Shown: positions 9,061 to 18,944 of the stretch, in pieces
Layout: each line of letters starts with the position of its first letter
Numbering within the stretch: the first letter of the stretch is position 1
Source: Chloroflexota bacterium
GTDB taxonomy: Bacteria > Chloroflexota > Anaerolineae > Anaerolineales > UBA11579
Direction of reading: 5' to 3'
NCBI GenBank assembly: GCA_019456165.1
Contig: VRUJ01000004.1
Location: 1 to 53,527 of the forward strand
DNA: 53,527 bases
Notes under the pieces: model-generated
Database searches by the model: none
What the model saw: only the letters and a program-made list of their open reading frames with translations
Told to the model about the DNA's origin: nothing
Position numbers and translations under genes: made by a program

Positions 9061-11028
9061 TTACTCGCACAACTCCCCATATCCAAACGCTTCCAGGTTC
9101 CAAAACTCGTTATCAGTGGCATCAAATTCAAAGCCGCACATATCAGGGCGGGTGGCGGCCACTCTCTGTTGCACGTATAAGGGAATGATGGGCAATTGGT
9201 TGGCGAATATCTCTTGCGCCAGGAGGTTTTCTGTAATAAAGGATTCCTGGCCTGGCAAAGCTAAGCGCGCGTTCTTGCAAGCAATATCAAACTCAGAATG
9301 CTCCCACCCGGTCAGATTTCCGCCACCCCAACTGTAGATAAATCGATCTAAATCATCTCCGGGAACAGCCTCTCCAAGATAGAGATAGCAGAGCGGTTCG
9401 ACCACCAACGGCCAGGCGAATTGAGCGACGTCAAATTTGCGGCCAAACAACAGACCATCTGGGCCGCTGGCAAAGAGCTCTTCAGCTGGCATAGAATCGA
9501 AATTAATCCTTATTCCGCACTCCGCCAAACCTTGAATAAATATTTCGGCAATGCCTGTATGAAGATCGCTCTCGGTAGTCCAATAATTGACCTCTAAGGT
9601 TATACCATCTGAAATACCTTCCACACCCTGAGAAACACGCACACCATCCGCTCCCAACACCCAGCCTACCTGTTCAAGCAGGTCCGAACCTGCCTCAACA
9701 TCAAAGGAATATTGAGCTGCCTCAGAGTTGTGCAGTGGATGAGTCGGCGGAAGAAAAGTATTTAATACCGCCGCCTGGCCAAAAGTGGTTAGCTCGGAGA
9801 CCGCCTGGCGGTCGAGGCACATTGCAATCGCCCGGCGGGTGCGCACGTCTCCAAAAAAATCAGCCCTATCACCGGCGATCTGGCTGTAGCCATCATCGTA
9901 ACTCTGTGGAGCAATCCCAAAATCAAGATGTTCCCAAGTGGCTGCATCTGCGAAAGCCAGCTGGATTGTTCCAGCAGTCTGCAGATCAAGCAGTTCTTCC
10001 CCAAGCTCTCCTATGTTCGTGGTGTGGTCTAATATGTCGCAAGCGCCTGATAGCAAGGCATCAAGATTGGCAGCTGCATCCTGCCCTACAAACCAAAAGG
10101 TTACTAGATCAATTTTAGGGAAGTCATCGTTGGCCCGATAATAATAGGGGTTTTTTTCCAAGATAAGCCTATCACCTGCTACCCAATCTTGAACAGCGTA
10201 AGGACCATAACTCAAGGGTGTTCTTGTGGTTATATCTGAGACCAACAACTCGTCTGCGTTCATCCCCTCCCAGGCATGTCTTGGTAAGGGAGTGAAAAAA
10301 TTGGAGGCATAAGCTGCATCACGATATCCAGGCAGCCCGCGCCACTCAACCGTCAGTTCGTCCAGAGCATGGTAAGCCTCCGTCTGGGAGATCAATTCTG
10401 GTCGTACAGCTGGATACATACTCCCAGCCACATTGAAAGAATAGATTGAATCAGCCGCAGTTAACGCATTCCCGTCGGACCATTGGATTCCTGGCAGCAA
10501 AGAGAATCTGACCACCATTTGGTCGATAAGAACCGCGTCCCCAGCCTCCGCAGAAAAGGTGCGGGCGCAGTCAGGTCCGCTGCAACCGCTAGGAAGATAG
10601 GAAACTCCATAATCAAAAGTCCTAACTCTCCCCATGGCGTCAACTATCAAATCACCTTGACTGACCGATTTAGCCTCAAATAACGCATCCCCATCTGCCA
10701 AGGATGGCATTTTCTCCAGGATAACGGATTGTAAAGTATAGCTGCGGGTATCGAAAGGCCCATCGTATAATCCCTCGAGGATGGGAAGTGCGCCATTAGA
10801 TGTCTGATCATAAATAAAGAGCGAATTGGGTTCTTCTCCCAGGCAGATATTCAGCTCCCAAATCTCTTCTGGCTCTGTGACAACAGTTGGGGGGATGTTG
10901 GTTGGCCCAACCGGGGCGCTTTCAACTTGTACTGGTTGCTCAGTTGGCTGAGGCCCGCAAGCTGCCAGCAGCACGATCAGTATCATTCCAAAAGCTAAAT
11001 GCTTCTTCATTCCAAAATTAAATTTCAA
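9061..11028 (-). CDS. ABC transporter substrate-binding lipoprotein, family 5 (peptide/nickel type), second binding protein
   Basis: The 655-residue protein has a lipoprotein signal (lipobox LAAC, Cys24) and the two-lobed family 5 layout, including YGPYAVQDWVAGDRLILEKNPYYY near the middle and VRTRRAIAMCLDRQAV further on. The start is taken as TTG at 11028, because AAAGGA lies 6 nt before it; an internal ATG at residue 7 has a poorer site. It lies downstream of the peptide transporter operon on the same strand but is separated by 353 bp, with its own TATAAA-like box. It probably supplies a second substrate specificity to the same permease. The nearby convergent FIST gene ends 59 bp away. Confidence 0.9.
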   Translation of the reverse strand: MKFNFGMKKHLAFGMILIVLLAACGPQPTEQPVQVESAPVGPTNIPPTVVTEPEEIWELNICLGEEPNSLFIYDQTSNGALPILEGLYDGPFDTRSYTLQSVILEKMPSLADGDALFEAKSVSQGDLIVDAMGRVRTFDYGVSYLPSGCSGPDCARTFSAEAGDAVLIDQMVVRFSLLPGIQWSDGNALTAADSIYSFNVAGSMYPAVRPELISQTEAYHALDELTVEWRGLPGYRDAAYASNFFTPLPRHAWEGMNADELLVSDITTRTPLSYGPYAVQDWVAGDRLILEKNPYYYRANDDFPKIDLVTFWFVGQDAAANLDALLSGACDILDHTTNIGELGEELLDLQTAGTIQLAFADAATWEHLDFGIAPQSYDDGYSQIAGDRADFFGDVRTRRAIAMCLDRQAVSELTTFGQAAVLNTFLPPTHPLHNSEAAQYSFDVEAGSDLLEQVGWVLGADGVRVSQGVEGISDGITLEVNYWTTESDLHTGIAEIFIQGLAECGIRINFDSMPAEELFASGPDGLLFGRKFDVAQFAWPLVVEPLCYLYLGEAVPGDDLDRFIYSWGGGNLTGWEHSEFDIACKNARLALPGQESFITENLLAQEIFANQLPIIPLYVQQRVAATRPDMCGFEFDATDNEFWNLEAFGYGELCE

Positions 11029-11080
11029 GACGAATCCTTTCCACTTTTATAGTAACCCATTGTGTAAGTATCTCATGATA

Positions 11081-11176
11081 TGTCACTCTGAGCAAAGCGA
11101 AGAGTCTCAATTACTTTTGGTAAATTCCAAACTATAAAGTATATTCTTCGCACCCTATGAGCGCTCAGAGCGACAC
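11081..11176. repeat. Inverted-repeat element (REP/MITE-like) in a 353-bp intergenic region
   Basis: TGTCACTCTGAGC at 11081-11093 is mirrored with one mismatch by GCTCAGAGCGACA at 11163-11175. The motif resembles dispersed palindromic repeats common in environmental genomes. It lies upstream of the second binding protein. The rest of 11029-11381 shows no convincing gene. Confidence 0.5.
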
Positions 11177-11345
11177 TTGCACATAGGTTTTGGGGAGCAG
11201 CCCGAAGACTTTTCCCCTGTTAAATACAATGGTATTAAACCTAGTAATAATATTATTGAGTCATTTCCGTGCGTAAAGCTTCATCGATTGTCCAAGTATG
11301 CTAATGCTCACCCCCGAACAACGCGAGGGTACGATTCGGCCGCGC

Positions 11346-11371
11346 GTGTCAGGCAGCTATGTGGCTGACAC
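11346..11371 (-). terminator. Stem-loop after the cytochrome c gene
   Basis: GTGTCAG (11346-11352) pairs with CTGACAC (11365-11371) around a 12-nt loop, just past the cytochrome stop at 11382. There is no clear U-run, so it may be only a 3' stabilising hairpin. Confidence 0.3.
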
Positions 11372-11381
11372 TGGCCAAGAA

Positions 11382-11930
11382 TCAATGTATGAGAATTGAT
11401 CTGGCATTATCAGCATTCAAGTCCACCTCCAAAATAATACCGTTTTCTTGCAAGACGTAGGCGGTTATCAGCCAATTTTGCTCTTCCGTCAACAAGCCGG
11501 GAGACCACCAGGGCATTTGAAAAGCGATATACTCATACAATTCTTGCGCATTTGAGAAACGCAGCAGTGTATTCTCTCCGATTATACTTGGAATAAAATG
11601 AGGCAGCTCAAACCCGCCAGGTGGATAATTCGAAGCATGGCACTTGGATTGCCAACAGTCTTGATCTTCAGGGCCAGAGGCGGAGCGCCATTCATCCGTC
11701 AATCCCTGTCCCCGGTCGCCGTGGCAGACCATACATACTAACCAATACTCAATGGCTCCGTTATCTGCCTGTGATGGGTTGGATGGCAATAACGGTTTTG
11801 CCAGGCGGTCTTCTGGGTTGCCAATTCTTGCGTTTGGCTCATTATCTTGAGTGGCAATCTGCGTTGCGCAACCAACCAACAATAACCCCCCCAAAAAGGC
11901 AATTTTCCCTAATTGATTTCTACTGAACAC
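11382..11930 (-). CDS. Cytochrome c lipoprotein
   Basis: A 182-residue protein when begun at GTG 11930. This start removes a 53-bp overlap with the permease gene and puts the lipobox LVGC (Cys21) at the right distance from the N-terminus; an ATG at 12005 is the alternative. A standard heme c motif CMVCH is at 66-70. A second, spaced CX4CH motif (CWQSKCH) is at 92-98. The conserved MPWWSP segment may carry the axial Met. It should be exported and anchored by lipid. It follows oppC by 22 bp, which is odd for a peptide transporter operon; a link to electron transfer cannot be shown here. Confidence 0.8.
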   Translation of the reverse strand: MFSRNQLGKIAFLGGLLLVGCATQIATQDNEPNARIGNPEDRLAKPLLPSNPSQADNGAIEYWLVCMVCHGDRGQGLTDEWRSASGPEDQDCWQSKCHASNYPPGGFELPHFIPSIIGENTLLRFSNAQELYEYIAFQMPWWSPGLLTEEQNWLITAYVLQENGIILEVDLNADNARSILIH

Positions 11931-11952
11931 ACTCTTTTGGCAAGGACGATCT

Positions 11953-12996
11953 CTACGAATTTCCACCCCGCAAACGTGGATCGAACACATCGCGCACCGC
12001 ATCACCGATTAGGTTCCAGGCTAATACAAAGAGAACCAAGGTCATGCCGGGGTAAAGCACAATATACCAATATACATCTAATGCGGTGATCCAGTCTCGG
12101 GCAAAGGATAATAATTGGCCCCAATCAGCGAAGCCGATCTCTGCGCCGATGCCCAAGAAGCTAAGGGCTGCGAAGGTTATGACGTAAGATCCCACATCCA
12201 TGGAAGCAACCACCATAGTTGGGAAAATGGCATTAGGCAGAATGTGGCGCAACAAAATACGCCTGTTACTGACACCGATAACGCGCGCTGCCATGACGTA
12301 ATCGCGCTGCTTAACAGAAAGGACATCGCTGCGTATCAGGCGCGCATAACCCATCCAACCAAAGACGATTAAAGCAATCATTGGCGCGACAATAGTTTTA
12401 CCGAACCTTGGAGCCAGGATAGATGACAGCACGAGAGCCGCCATTAAGAATGGCATAGTCAAAAATACATCAGTGATGCGCATGAGTATCATATCGACCT
12501 TGCCGCCATAATATGCCGAAACAGAACCCACCAGGATGCCGATGGTCACCACGCTGGCGGTGATAACGATGCCTACTCTAAACGCGGTGCGTGTGCCCCA
12601 TACGAGGCCGTAGAATATATCCCACTGGCCGCTGGCCGTCCCCAGCACATGCACCCACTCTTCAGATCCTGTTAGCGGTTCAAGCCAGAAAGCAGGCGGC
12701 GGTTGGAAACGGTTCCATTCTGACATTGGAGGCCTGGGATCGTTGCTGTATCCATCACGCGGGATTGTATATGGAACTTCTGGGAAGGGTGGAGGCGCGA
12801 TCATGGGGGCGAAAATTGCAACCAGGACAAACAGCCCCAATATAACTAATCCAGCTATGGATAATGGGTTGGTAACTAGAGCGCGCACAAGCTTATATCC
12901 ATCCGGTCCTAACATTTTTTCTAACCTTGGAACGGGCCGTTCTAGCAGACTGTCAATTGTGCCGGGTAATTTCACTACAGAAGTTTCAGTTGCCAT
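11953..12996 (-). CDS. Peptide ABC transporter permease (OppC/DppC type)
   Basis: The 347-residue protein has an N-terminal helix (about 40-65), a long exported loop, and five further helices with the binding-protein-dependent permease loop (around YVMAARVIGVSNRRILLRH). It forms the membrane channel with the OppB-like protein, 30 bp upstream in the operon. AAAAGGA precedes the ATG by 5 nt. The exported loop after the first helix contains WVHVLGTASGQWDIFYGLVW, as is usual for OppC proteins (family pattern: LGTD..GRD). Here the Asp/Arg positions differ (LGTASGQWD). Confidence 0.92.
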   Translation of the reverse strand: MATETSVVKLPGTIDSLLERPVPRLEKMLGPDGYKLVRALVTNPLSIAGLVILGLFVLVAIFAPMIAPPPFPEVPYTIPRDGYSNDPRPPMSEWNRFQPPPAFWLEPLTGSEEWVHVLGTASGQWDIFYGLVWGTRTAFRVGIVITASVVTIGILVGSVSAYYGGKVDMILMRITDVFLTMPFLMAALVLSSILAPRFGKTIVAPMIALIVFGWMGYARLIRSDVLSVKQRDYVMAARVIGVSNRRILLRHILPNAIFPTMVVASMDVGSYVITFAALSFLGIGAEIGFADWGQLLSFARDWITALDVYWYIVLYPGMTLVLFVLAWNLIGDAVRDVFDPRLRGGNS

Positions 12997-13026
12997 TTTA
13001 ATCCTTTTCTAAGATGCGCAATTAAT

Positions 13027-14094
13027 TTAGTCGAGTATAACCCGCGGATCTACAAACACATAAGCAATGTCTACCACCAAATTGGCGAATACCAGAATGA
13101 AGCCGGAAAATAGCGCAAGTCCAAGTACCGTTATCACATCGAAACTGAGTGCAGCAGCCGCAGCTGCCTTGCCGATGCCTGGATAGTTAAAGATGGTCTC
13201 GGTAATGACCACCCCATTTAGCAACCCGACCACGGTAAATCCCGCCAGGGTTAAAACTGGCAGTAAGGCATTGGGCCGCGCATGGCGGTTGATCACATCC
13301 TTCTCACGTAATCCCTTGGCACGCGCGGTAGTGACATAGTCTTGGTGCAGTGTCTCCAGCATGGACGAACGCGTAACTCGCAGCAGTAATGCCCAAGATA
13401 GGTAAGACAGGGTGACGATGGGTAGAATTAGATGACGGATTGCATCCCAAAAGATATCAAAACGCAGGTTTAGCAATGAGTCAACTGTTACTAATTTTGT
13501 ATATTTAACGAATAATTCCGGATCGCCCACTATTTGATTGGCCCATAAAGATAAGCGTCCAGGTGGAAACCACTCAAGATTGGCATAGAAATACATAAGC
13601 ACAAGCAATCCAAATACAAAAGTGGGGAACGACCAGCCAATGATACTGATAACGCGCACGACTTGGTCGATTAAATTATTATGATTTACGGCGGATTTCA
13701 CCCCCAACCATATTCCACCTCCCACGATTGGAAGGATAGACCACAACGCTAGTTCAAGCGTCGCCGGAAATCGACGTGCAATCATTTCAGATACATACTG
13801 GTGGCCGGAGCGTGAATATCCCAGATGTCCGCGTAATAGGCCCGTCTCATATTCGCCTGACACAGGGTCACGAACTCCAACTAACCACCTCCAGTATTGC
13901 TCGGTGATTGGGCAGTCCAGGCAGTATTTCCTGATCGCCGAGTTCCAGGCATTCTCGTTCCTGGGCACATCTGCCATATAAAGGGCGGAACGCTCAGTCG
14001 GGGTGAGGAATTGTAAAATTGCAAAGGTTAAGATAGTGGTTCCGATTAAAAGTACGGGAACCAAGAGTAAACGACGGATGATGTATTTTGTCAT
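13027..14094 (-). CDS. Peptide ABC transporter permease (OppB/DppB type)
   Basis: The 355-residue protein starts with the typical OppB N-terminus (YIIRRLLLVPVLLIGTTIL) and has about six membrane helices. The cytoplasmic EAA-like loop (YVTTARAKGLREKDVINRH) contacts the ATPases. The late segment ETIFNYPGIGKAAAAA is typical of the family. The exported loop after helix 1 contains two Cys (RKYCLDCPI), which could form a disulfide. It lies downstream of the binding-protein gene, separated from it by a strong hairpin. Confidence 0.92.
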   Translation of the reverse strand: MTKYIIRRLLLVPVLLIGTTILTFAILQFLTPTERSALYMADVPRNENAWNSAIRKYCLDCPITEQYWRWLVGVRDPVSGEYETGLLRGHLGYSRSGHQYVSEMIARRFPATLELALWSILPIVGGGIWLGVKSAVNHNNLIDQVVRVISIIGWSFPTFVFGLLVLMYFYANLEWFPPGRLSLWANQIVGDPELFVKYTKLVTVDSLLNLRFDIFWDAIRHLILPIVTLSYLSWALLLRVTRSSMLETLHQDYVTTARAKGLREKDVINRHARPNALLPVLTLAGFTVVGLLNGVVITETIFNYPGIGKAAAAAALSFDVITVLGLALFSGFILVFANLVVDIAYVFVDPRVILD

Positions 14095-14111
14095 AGAAAT
14101 ACCTGCTTAGA

Positions 14112-14142
14112 AATGGCGCAGGGGGAATCCCCCTGCGCCATT
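14112..14142 (-). terminator. Strong intra-operon hairpin between binding protein and permease genes
   Basis: A perfect 15-bp inverted repeat (AATGGCGCAGGGGGA, one central base, then its complement) lies 28 bp after the binding-protein stop and 18 bp before the oppB start. No U-run follows. In known transport operons such hairpins protect the upstream mRNA or terminate part of the transcripts, giving excess binding protein over permease. Confidence 0.65.
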
Positions 14143-14170
14143 CGTATTCTTACGTTATCTACCGGCCTAA

Positions 14171-16192
14171 CTACTGGCTGATCGATAACGAGTAGTAATA
14201 GGAACCAGGGTAGACCGGGTTGAAGTAATACCCTTGCACCCAACGCTGTTCGTAGCGATGGCCAGTTCTGATTGACAAGCGAATCGCTGGAGCCGAATCA
14301 TAGTCAAACTGCTGCAGTTCCAGATAGATTGCATGTCGCTCCGCAGGATCAGAAGCACCCACACCAGCATCGACATACTCGCTGAATTGAGCAATCATTT
14401 CTTCAGGCATTTGCTGGCGGTAAGCATACGTCCCGGTTGTGAAAGGCCCAACCCAGTTATGCGGGTCGTGGATATCTTCCAACCAACCGCTCACAAACAC
14501 AGGTATGCGGCTCGCGCGGATTTGGCTCAGGAAAGCAGGCCATGGCAGACCGACGATCTCGATCTGGTACTTCGGATCGATTGAGCGGAAGTTCGACTGC
14601 AGGATCGCAGCCGCAGTTTGCCGGCTCGTATTGCCGGTGTTGAAGGCAATCTGCATGCGGAAGCCGTTCTCAGCAACCGCGCCGCCCCAAGCAAGTTCGA
14701 TTTCTTCCTGGCACTTCTCGAGGTCGAAATCGTACTTCGCGCCATCGTCGTCCCAACCAAGCATACCTGGGATCAGTACGCCAATACCCCGGACCGCTTC
14801 GTTGTTTTGGGCTTCAGCAATGTAGGTTTCAAAGTCGAAGCAGTAGTTGAAGGCGCGGCGAACGTTTAAGTCGTTGAAGAAATCAGGCGGGATACCGTTG
14901 CCGTCCATCTCACCACTGCCGACCATGCCATTGCCGCCTTCAACATTAATGTCAAAGGTCATCAAGGCATCACTGCGCGAGACGCCGGGGGCGCCAAGCC
15001 ATACCCGCAGCGGGCCATTGGGGTTATCTGTGAGTTCGCAGGTGAAATCTTCGATCGAAGCATCCCAGTTGCACTCCTCACCTACAAATGGGTCTACCTG
15101 TGAAACAACGCTCAGGCCTCCCAAGTCAAAGAGGTCAGCATCGCCAGCTTGCACCATGGCAAAACGAGTGCCCCACTCATCCACGTACAGGACGACAATG
15201 GTCTCAATTGATGCAACGCCGCTCGGGCCGCCTTCCCAACCGGGTTCTGTACGCCAGTAATTCTCGTTGCGAACCAGTACTTTTTCCTCACCAGGGATCC
15301 AGTGATCGAGCATATATGGGCCGGTGCCGTTCATTATATCCGTTAGCGGTGCTGTTTCGTCATCCACGCTGTAGTAATTCTGCCAGGTGGCGCAGTCGCC
15401 GTCCCAGGCGCCTTGCTCAACCGCCCAGGCTTTATCCACAACACTGAAAAAGCCGCCGGCCAGAGTTCCCAACATAGGTCCCCAAGGCTGTGCCAGGGTA
15501 ATTGTGACAGTGTTGCCGTCGGCTACAAAAGCAGACGTGACGGCCTCACATGCGGCAAGCAGCGCATCAGCATCGGCTGCGACCAACCCTTCGCGGTCAT
15601 CTACCAGTGCGCCCTCTGGATCGACTAACTCGGCCACGTCGTAGACGCCAATGCCGAAGATAGGCTCTGTCATCAGCCATTGTGGGGACCAGCCGCCGCC
15701 CTGAAGAACTCCACGTTGGAGGGACCATGCAGCATCTTCCGCTGTCATAGTGTCTCCATTATGGAACTGCACGCCTTCGCGCATGGTGAAGGTGTAGGTC
15801 AGTCCATCATCAGAGATGGTCCAATCAGTAGCAAGCTGCGGGATGAATTCGGAGGCCGCTCCGCGATTATAGAATATCAGGGTCTCGTAGATATTCATGA
15901 TCGCCGTATTGCCGGCGGTTTCATAGTTCCAGGCCGGATCGAGGCTGCCCGGTCCGCCGAACGTAGTGAGTACCAAGGTTGAGGGGTCATCCTTGGTCAT
16001 TGCTGCGGGTGGTTGCTCCCCTACGGGAACTTCGACGGTGACGATGATGGTTTCACCACCAGGGCCCGGAACTTCAACGGTTCGGATTATCACCTCAGCC
16101 GTACCGCCATCGCCGGTGCCGCAGGCAGCTAATGCTAGGCCAGCTAAGATCAGCAAGCCAAGAAGCATAAGTAGTTTTTTGCGAGAAATCAT
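14171..16192 (-). CDS. ABC transporter substrate-binding lipoprotein, family 5 (peptide/nickel type)
   Basis: The 673-residue protein starts at ATG 16192 behind a very strong GGAGGAG; a longer frame to 16279 has no usable start site. Lipobox LAAC gives Cys24. Family 5 features include YTFTMREGVQFHNGDTMTAE and GTGPYMLDHWIPGEEKVLV. It captures peptides or similar solutes outside the membrane for the OppB/OppC channel. It lies within the operon between the ATPase genes and the permease genes. Its base composition is more GC-rich than its neighbours, consistent with high expression (inference). Confidence 0.93.
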   Translation of the reverse strand: MISRKKLLMLLGLLILAGLALAACGTGDGGTAEVIIRTVEVPGPGGETIIVTVEVPVGEQPPAAMTKDDPSTLVLTTFGGPGSLDPAWNYETAGNTAIMNIYETLIFYNRGAASEFIPQLATDWTISDDGLTYTFTMREGVQFHNGDTMTAEDAAWSLQRGVLQGGGWSPQWLMTEPIFGIGVYDVAELVDPEGALVDDREGLVAADADALLAACEAVTSAFVADGNTVTITLAQPWGPMLGTLAGGFFSVVDKAWAVEQGAWDGDCATWQNYYSVDDETAPLTDIMNGTGPYMLDHWIPGEEKVLVRNENYWRTEPGWEGGPSGVASIETIVVLYVDEWGTRFAMVQAGDADLFDLGGLSVVSQVDPFVGEECNWDASIEDFTCELTDNPNGPLRVWLGAPGVSRSDALMTFDINVEGGNGMVGSGEMDGNGIPPDFFNDLNVRRAFNYCFDFETYIAEAQNNEAVRGIGVLIPGMLGWDDDGAKYDFDLEKCQEEIELAWGGAVAENGFRMQIAFNTGNTSRQTAAAILQSNFRSIDPKYQIEIVGLPWPAFLSQIRASRIPVFVSGWLEDIHDPHNWVGPFTTGTYAYRQQMPEEMIAQFSEYVDAGVGASDPAERHAIYLELQQFDYDSAPAIRLSIRTGHRYEQRWVQGYYFNPVYPGSYYYSLSISQ

Positions 16193-16344
16193 TATTTCTC
16201 CTCCATACAAATAGATAGTAAAGGATTTTGTGTAACTGAATAAGCTGAAATTAACATATGGGTTTCGCGATAACACCACCTCCTTTCAAATAGCTTGGTT
16301 CACGAGTTATTATTAATTTACTTAACAAATAAATTCCTTATGAC

Positions 16345-17349
16345 TCAAATAAGATGGCAAGCTGCTGTATGACCAGGAGCCAACTCTCTCAACAGCGGTT
16401 CTTCTTGGGAACAGATCTCTTCTGCAATCGGGCAGCGCGTGTGGAAACGGCACCCTGAGGGTGGGTTTACCGGGCTGGGAACATCGCCTTCCAGAATAAT
16501 GCGCTGCGCTTCTCCCTCAACCACAGGGTCAGGAACCGGTGCAGCAGACATCAGGGCCTGTGTATATGGATGCAGGGGGTGTGCATACAACTCATCACTG
16601 GTAGCCATTTCAACCAATTTTCCAAGATACATTACTGCCACACGATCAGAAATATATCGTACCATATTTAGGTCGTGGGCGATAAATAAATACGTTATCT
16701 GTAAATTATCTTGCAGCTCCTCCAGTAGGTTGACCACTTGGGCCTGCACAGATACATCCAGGGCTGAAATGGGTTCGTCGCATACGATAAACTCTGGTTG
16801 CAAAGCCAAAGCGCGCGCTACGCCAATGCGCTGCCTCTGGCCGCCAGAAAACTCATGTGGGTAGCGGGTGGAAAAACGGGGATTTAACCCTACCAGCTCC
16901 AACAGTTCCGCCACTCGCTCTTTACGTTCTTTTCTGCTGGCGCGAAAGTGAATTTGAAGTGGTTCACCGACGATACCTTCTACTGTCATGCGGGGATTCA
17001 GTGAGGCAAGCGGATCTTGGAAAATCATCTGCATGCGTGGACGTAGGCGGTGCAGTTCACGTCCGGATAATGAATTTATTTCTACATCACCAAAATAAAC
17101 TTCTCCTGCGGTAGGAGGATACAACCGTAAGATGGTTCGTCCAGTGGTAGATTTTCCACAACCGCTCTCACCCACCAACCCCATCGTCTCTCCACGCTCA
17201 ATATCAAAAGACACACCGTCAACTGCCCGTACATAATCCACTGCCCGCTTAAGAAACAATCCGCGTTCGATGGGGAAATGTTTTTTTAGGTCTTTTACTT
17301 GCAGCAGTAATTCACCGTTGGATTGGCCATTTTGGGCTTCAGCCGACAT
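16345..17349 (-). CDS. Peptide ABC transporter ATP-binding protein (OppF/DppF type)
   Basis: A 334-residue protein when started at ATG 17349. That start has GGAG 9 nt upstream and gives an 11-bp overlap with the preceding ATPase gene; an upstream frame to 17394 would overlap more. Walker A is [10 protein letters not shown], the ABC signature is [15 protein letters not shown], and Walker B is FIVCDEP. The C-terminal oligopeptide-type extension carries a Cys cluster ([14 protein letters not shown]), as in OppF/DppF proteins. It pairs with the OppD-like protein to drive import. Confidence 0.94.
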   Translation of the reverse strand: MSAEAQNGQSNGELLLQVKDLKKHFPIERGLFLKRAVDYVRAVDGVSFDIERGETMGLVGESGCGKSTTGRTILRLYPPTAGEVYFGDVEINSLSGRELHRLRPRMQMIFQDPLASLNPRMTVEGIVGEPLQIHFRASRKERKERVAELLELVGLNPRFSTRYPHEFSGGQRQRIGVARALALQPEFIVCDEPISALDVSVQAQVVNLLEELQDNLQITYLFIAHDLNMVRYISDRVAVMYLGKLVEMATSDELYAHPLHPYTQALMSAAPVPDPVVEGEAQRIILEGDVPSPVNPPSGCRFHTRCPIAEEICSQEEPLLRELAPGHTAACHLI

Positions 17350-18358
17350 GAGGTGTTTCTCCAACGAGAGCGATTTCCTTTTCTTCCTTAACATCTACCC
17401 AACAAGAGATGGAATGGGTGTCGCCCACACTCCTCAACTCGGGTTTCTTATTCCAGCAGACTTCACGCACATAGGCGCAACGTGGTGCAAACGGACAATA
17501 AGAAGGTTCTGCGAGTAAATCAGGTGGGCGGCCTTCAATATTTGCTAAACGTTCTGACCGTCCCTTATCCATACGCGGCAATGCTTTCAACAAACCTAAT
17601 GTATATGGATGTTGTGGGTTAGCATAAAGCTCTTTTACAGGCGCTTGCTCGACGATATAGCCCGCGTAAAGAACAATTACGCGTTCAACCAAACCGGCTA
17701 CAACTCCGAGATCATGGGTGATCCAAATAATTGCCATGCCTAATTTGTCGCGTAACGACTTAACCAAATCAACAATTTGGGCTTGGATGGTAACATCCAG
17801 GGCAGTTGTGGGTTCGTCTGCGATCAGCAACTCTGGATTGCAGGCTAAGGCTGTTGCTATTCCTACTCGCTGGCGCATTCCTCCCGAGAATTGATGTGGA
17901 TAATCATTCATCCTATCTTTCGGATCAGGGATACCAACCATTCCAAGTAAATCAGCTACCTGATCTTGAATTTCCGCCTTACCAATATCCAAATGCTCAA
18001 CAAGCGGCTCAGCTACTTGTTTTCCAATTTTCATCACAGGATTTAGAGAGGTCATCGGATCCTGGAAAATCATGCCAATCCGCCGTCCACGAACCTGCCG
18101 CAATTCGTTTTCAGGGACCGTTACTAAATCATTCCCACCGAAAAGCACTCCCCCTCTTTCAATTCTTCCAGGTGGCATAGGGATTAGACGCAAAATTGAA
18201 AGCATAGTCACAGTCTTACCACAACCACTTTCTCCAACAATCCCTAATATTTCACCCTCATTTAAAGAAAATGACACACCGTTCACTGCATGGATAGTTC
18301 CTTCAGGTGTATCAAAACGCACGGCAAGGTCGCTGATCTCTAAAAGTCTATTAGTCAA
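17339..18358 (-). CDS. Peptide ABC transporter ATP-binding protein (OppD/DppD type)
   Basis: Walker A is [10 protein letters not shown], the signature [15 protein letters not shown], and Walker [13 protein letters not shown]. The C-terminal extension has [14 protein letters not shown]. The start is probably TTG 18358, which has CAGGAG 6-7 nt upstream and gives 339 residues; ATG 18391 in the same frame is possible but that frame reads through the ribosome site. It is the first gene of the transporter operon and overlaps the second ATPase gene. Confidence 0.93.
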   Translation of the reverse strand: MTNRLLEISDLAVRFDTPEGTIHAVNGVSFSLNEGEILGIVGESGCGKTVTMLSILRLIPMPPGRIERGGVLFGGNDLVTVPENELRQVRGRRIGMIFQDPMTSLNPVMKIGKQVAEPLVEHLDIGKAEIQDQVADLLGMVGIPDPKDRMNDYPHQFSGGMRQRVGIATALACNPELLIADEPTTALDVTIQAQIVDLVKSLRDKLGMAIIWITHDLGVVAGLVERVIVLYAGYIVEQAPVKELYANPQHPYTLGLLKALPRMDKGRSERLANIEGRPPDLLAEPSYCPFAPRCAYVREVCWNKKPELRSVGDTHSISCWVDVKEEKEIALVGETPHVG

Positions 18359-18532
18359 ATCATTCTCCTGATATTTAACAATGTTGCACAATTACTCATT
18401 GCAATGGGGAAATCAAATCCATGAGATGCTTGGAATTTTGTAGACTTTAATATTAATTGTGATTAATGCACTAAGCAGAGGAGCCCCCCATTTGTCTTTT
18501 GTGATCTCGTCTTTCATTTGCAACTCCGGCCA

Positions 18533-18561
18533 ATTTTAAGGGCATTTTTCGATACAGTCAA
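18533..18561 (-). promoter_or_regulatory. Sigma-70 promoter for the peptide transporter operon
   Basis: On the minus strand TTGACT (18556-18561) and TAAAAT (18533-18538) are 17 bp apart and point toward the first ATPase gene, leaving a leader of about 165 nt. Confidence 0.55.
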
Positions 18562-18602
18562 GCCTAATTATCACAATACAATTCTGCTCTTCATTTCACG
18601 AA

Positions 18603-18944
18603 TCACCAAACCGGGCGAAAATTCATTCCTGGAAGAAAATAGTTCTCAACCTTCATGAAAGAGACATCCGAGAGTAATTTGGGTTTTTCATAGCCAGCTT
18701 TGCCATACACAGGGAGCCAATAATACCTTGCTTCCCTTGTAAAAGAAGCTTTCCAAGCAAGCGCATTAAATAATCGCATACGCCACCATATTTTGTGTTG
18801 TTGTTGAGTCACTGCAGCAGCGTCCAGGAGTTTCTGGCGCGAATCCTTTGGTGGTACGTGCCTTTTTGACCAATTTTTTAGGCAACGTCTCAGAGAAACA
18901 TAGTCTTGCTGGTCAGCGTCGACCTGAAAATTAGGTGATCTCAT
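18603..18944 (-). CDS. Small Trp-rich protein of unknown function coupled to the ECF sigma gene
   Basis: The 113-residue frame overlaps the end of the sigma gene by 14 bp, the place where an anti-sigma factor gene would be expected. The N-terminal half is basic and charged (RRCLKNWSKRHVPPKDSRQK). The middle has a Trp/Ala-rich stretch (IWWRMRLFNALAWKASF). No full membrane helix or zinc-binding anti-sigma motif (HxxxCxxC) is seen. It may be a very short or decayed anti-sigma partner. No family is recognised, and it could be a non-coding overlap. Confidence 0.5.
   Translation of the reverse strand: MRSPNFQVDADQQDYVSLRRCLKNWSKRHVPPKDSRQKLLDAAAVTQQQHKIWWRMRLFNALAWKASFTREARYYWLPVYGKAGYEKPKLLSDVSFMKVENYFLPGMNFRPVW

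Noticed and set aside
16277..16288. Strong Shine-Dalgarno-like AAAGGAGGTGG (minus strand)
   Set aside because: No start codon at proper distance; the binding protein has a better site at 16192. It may be a relic leader.
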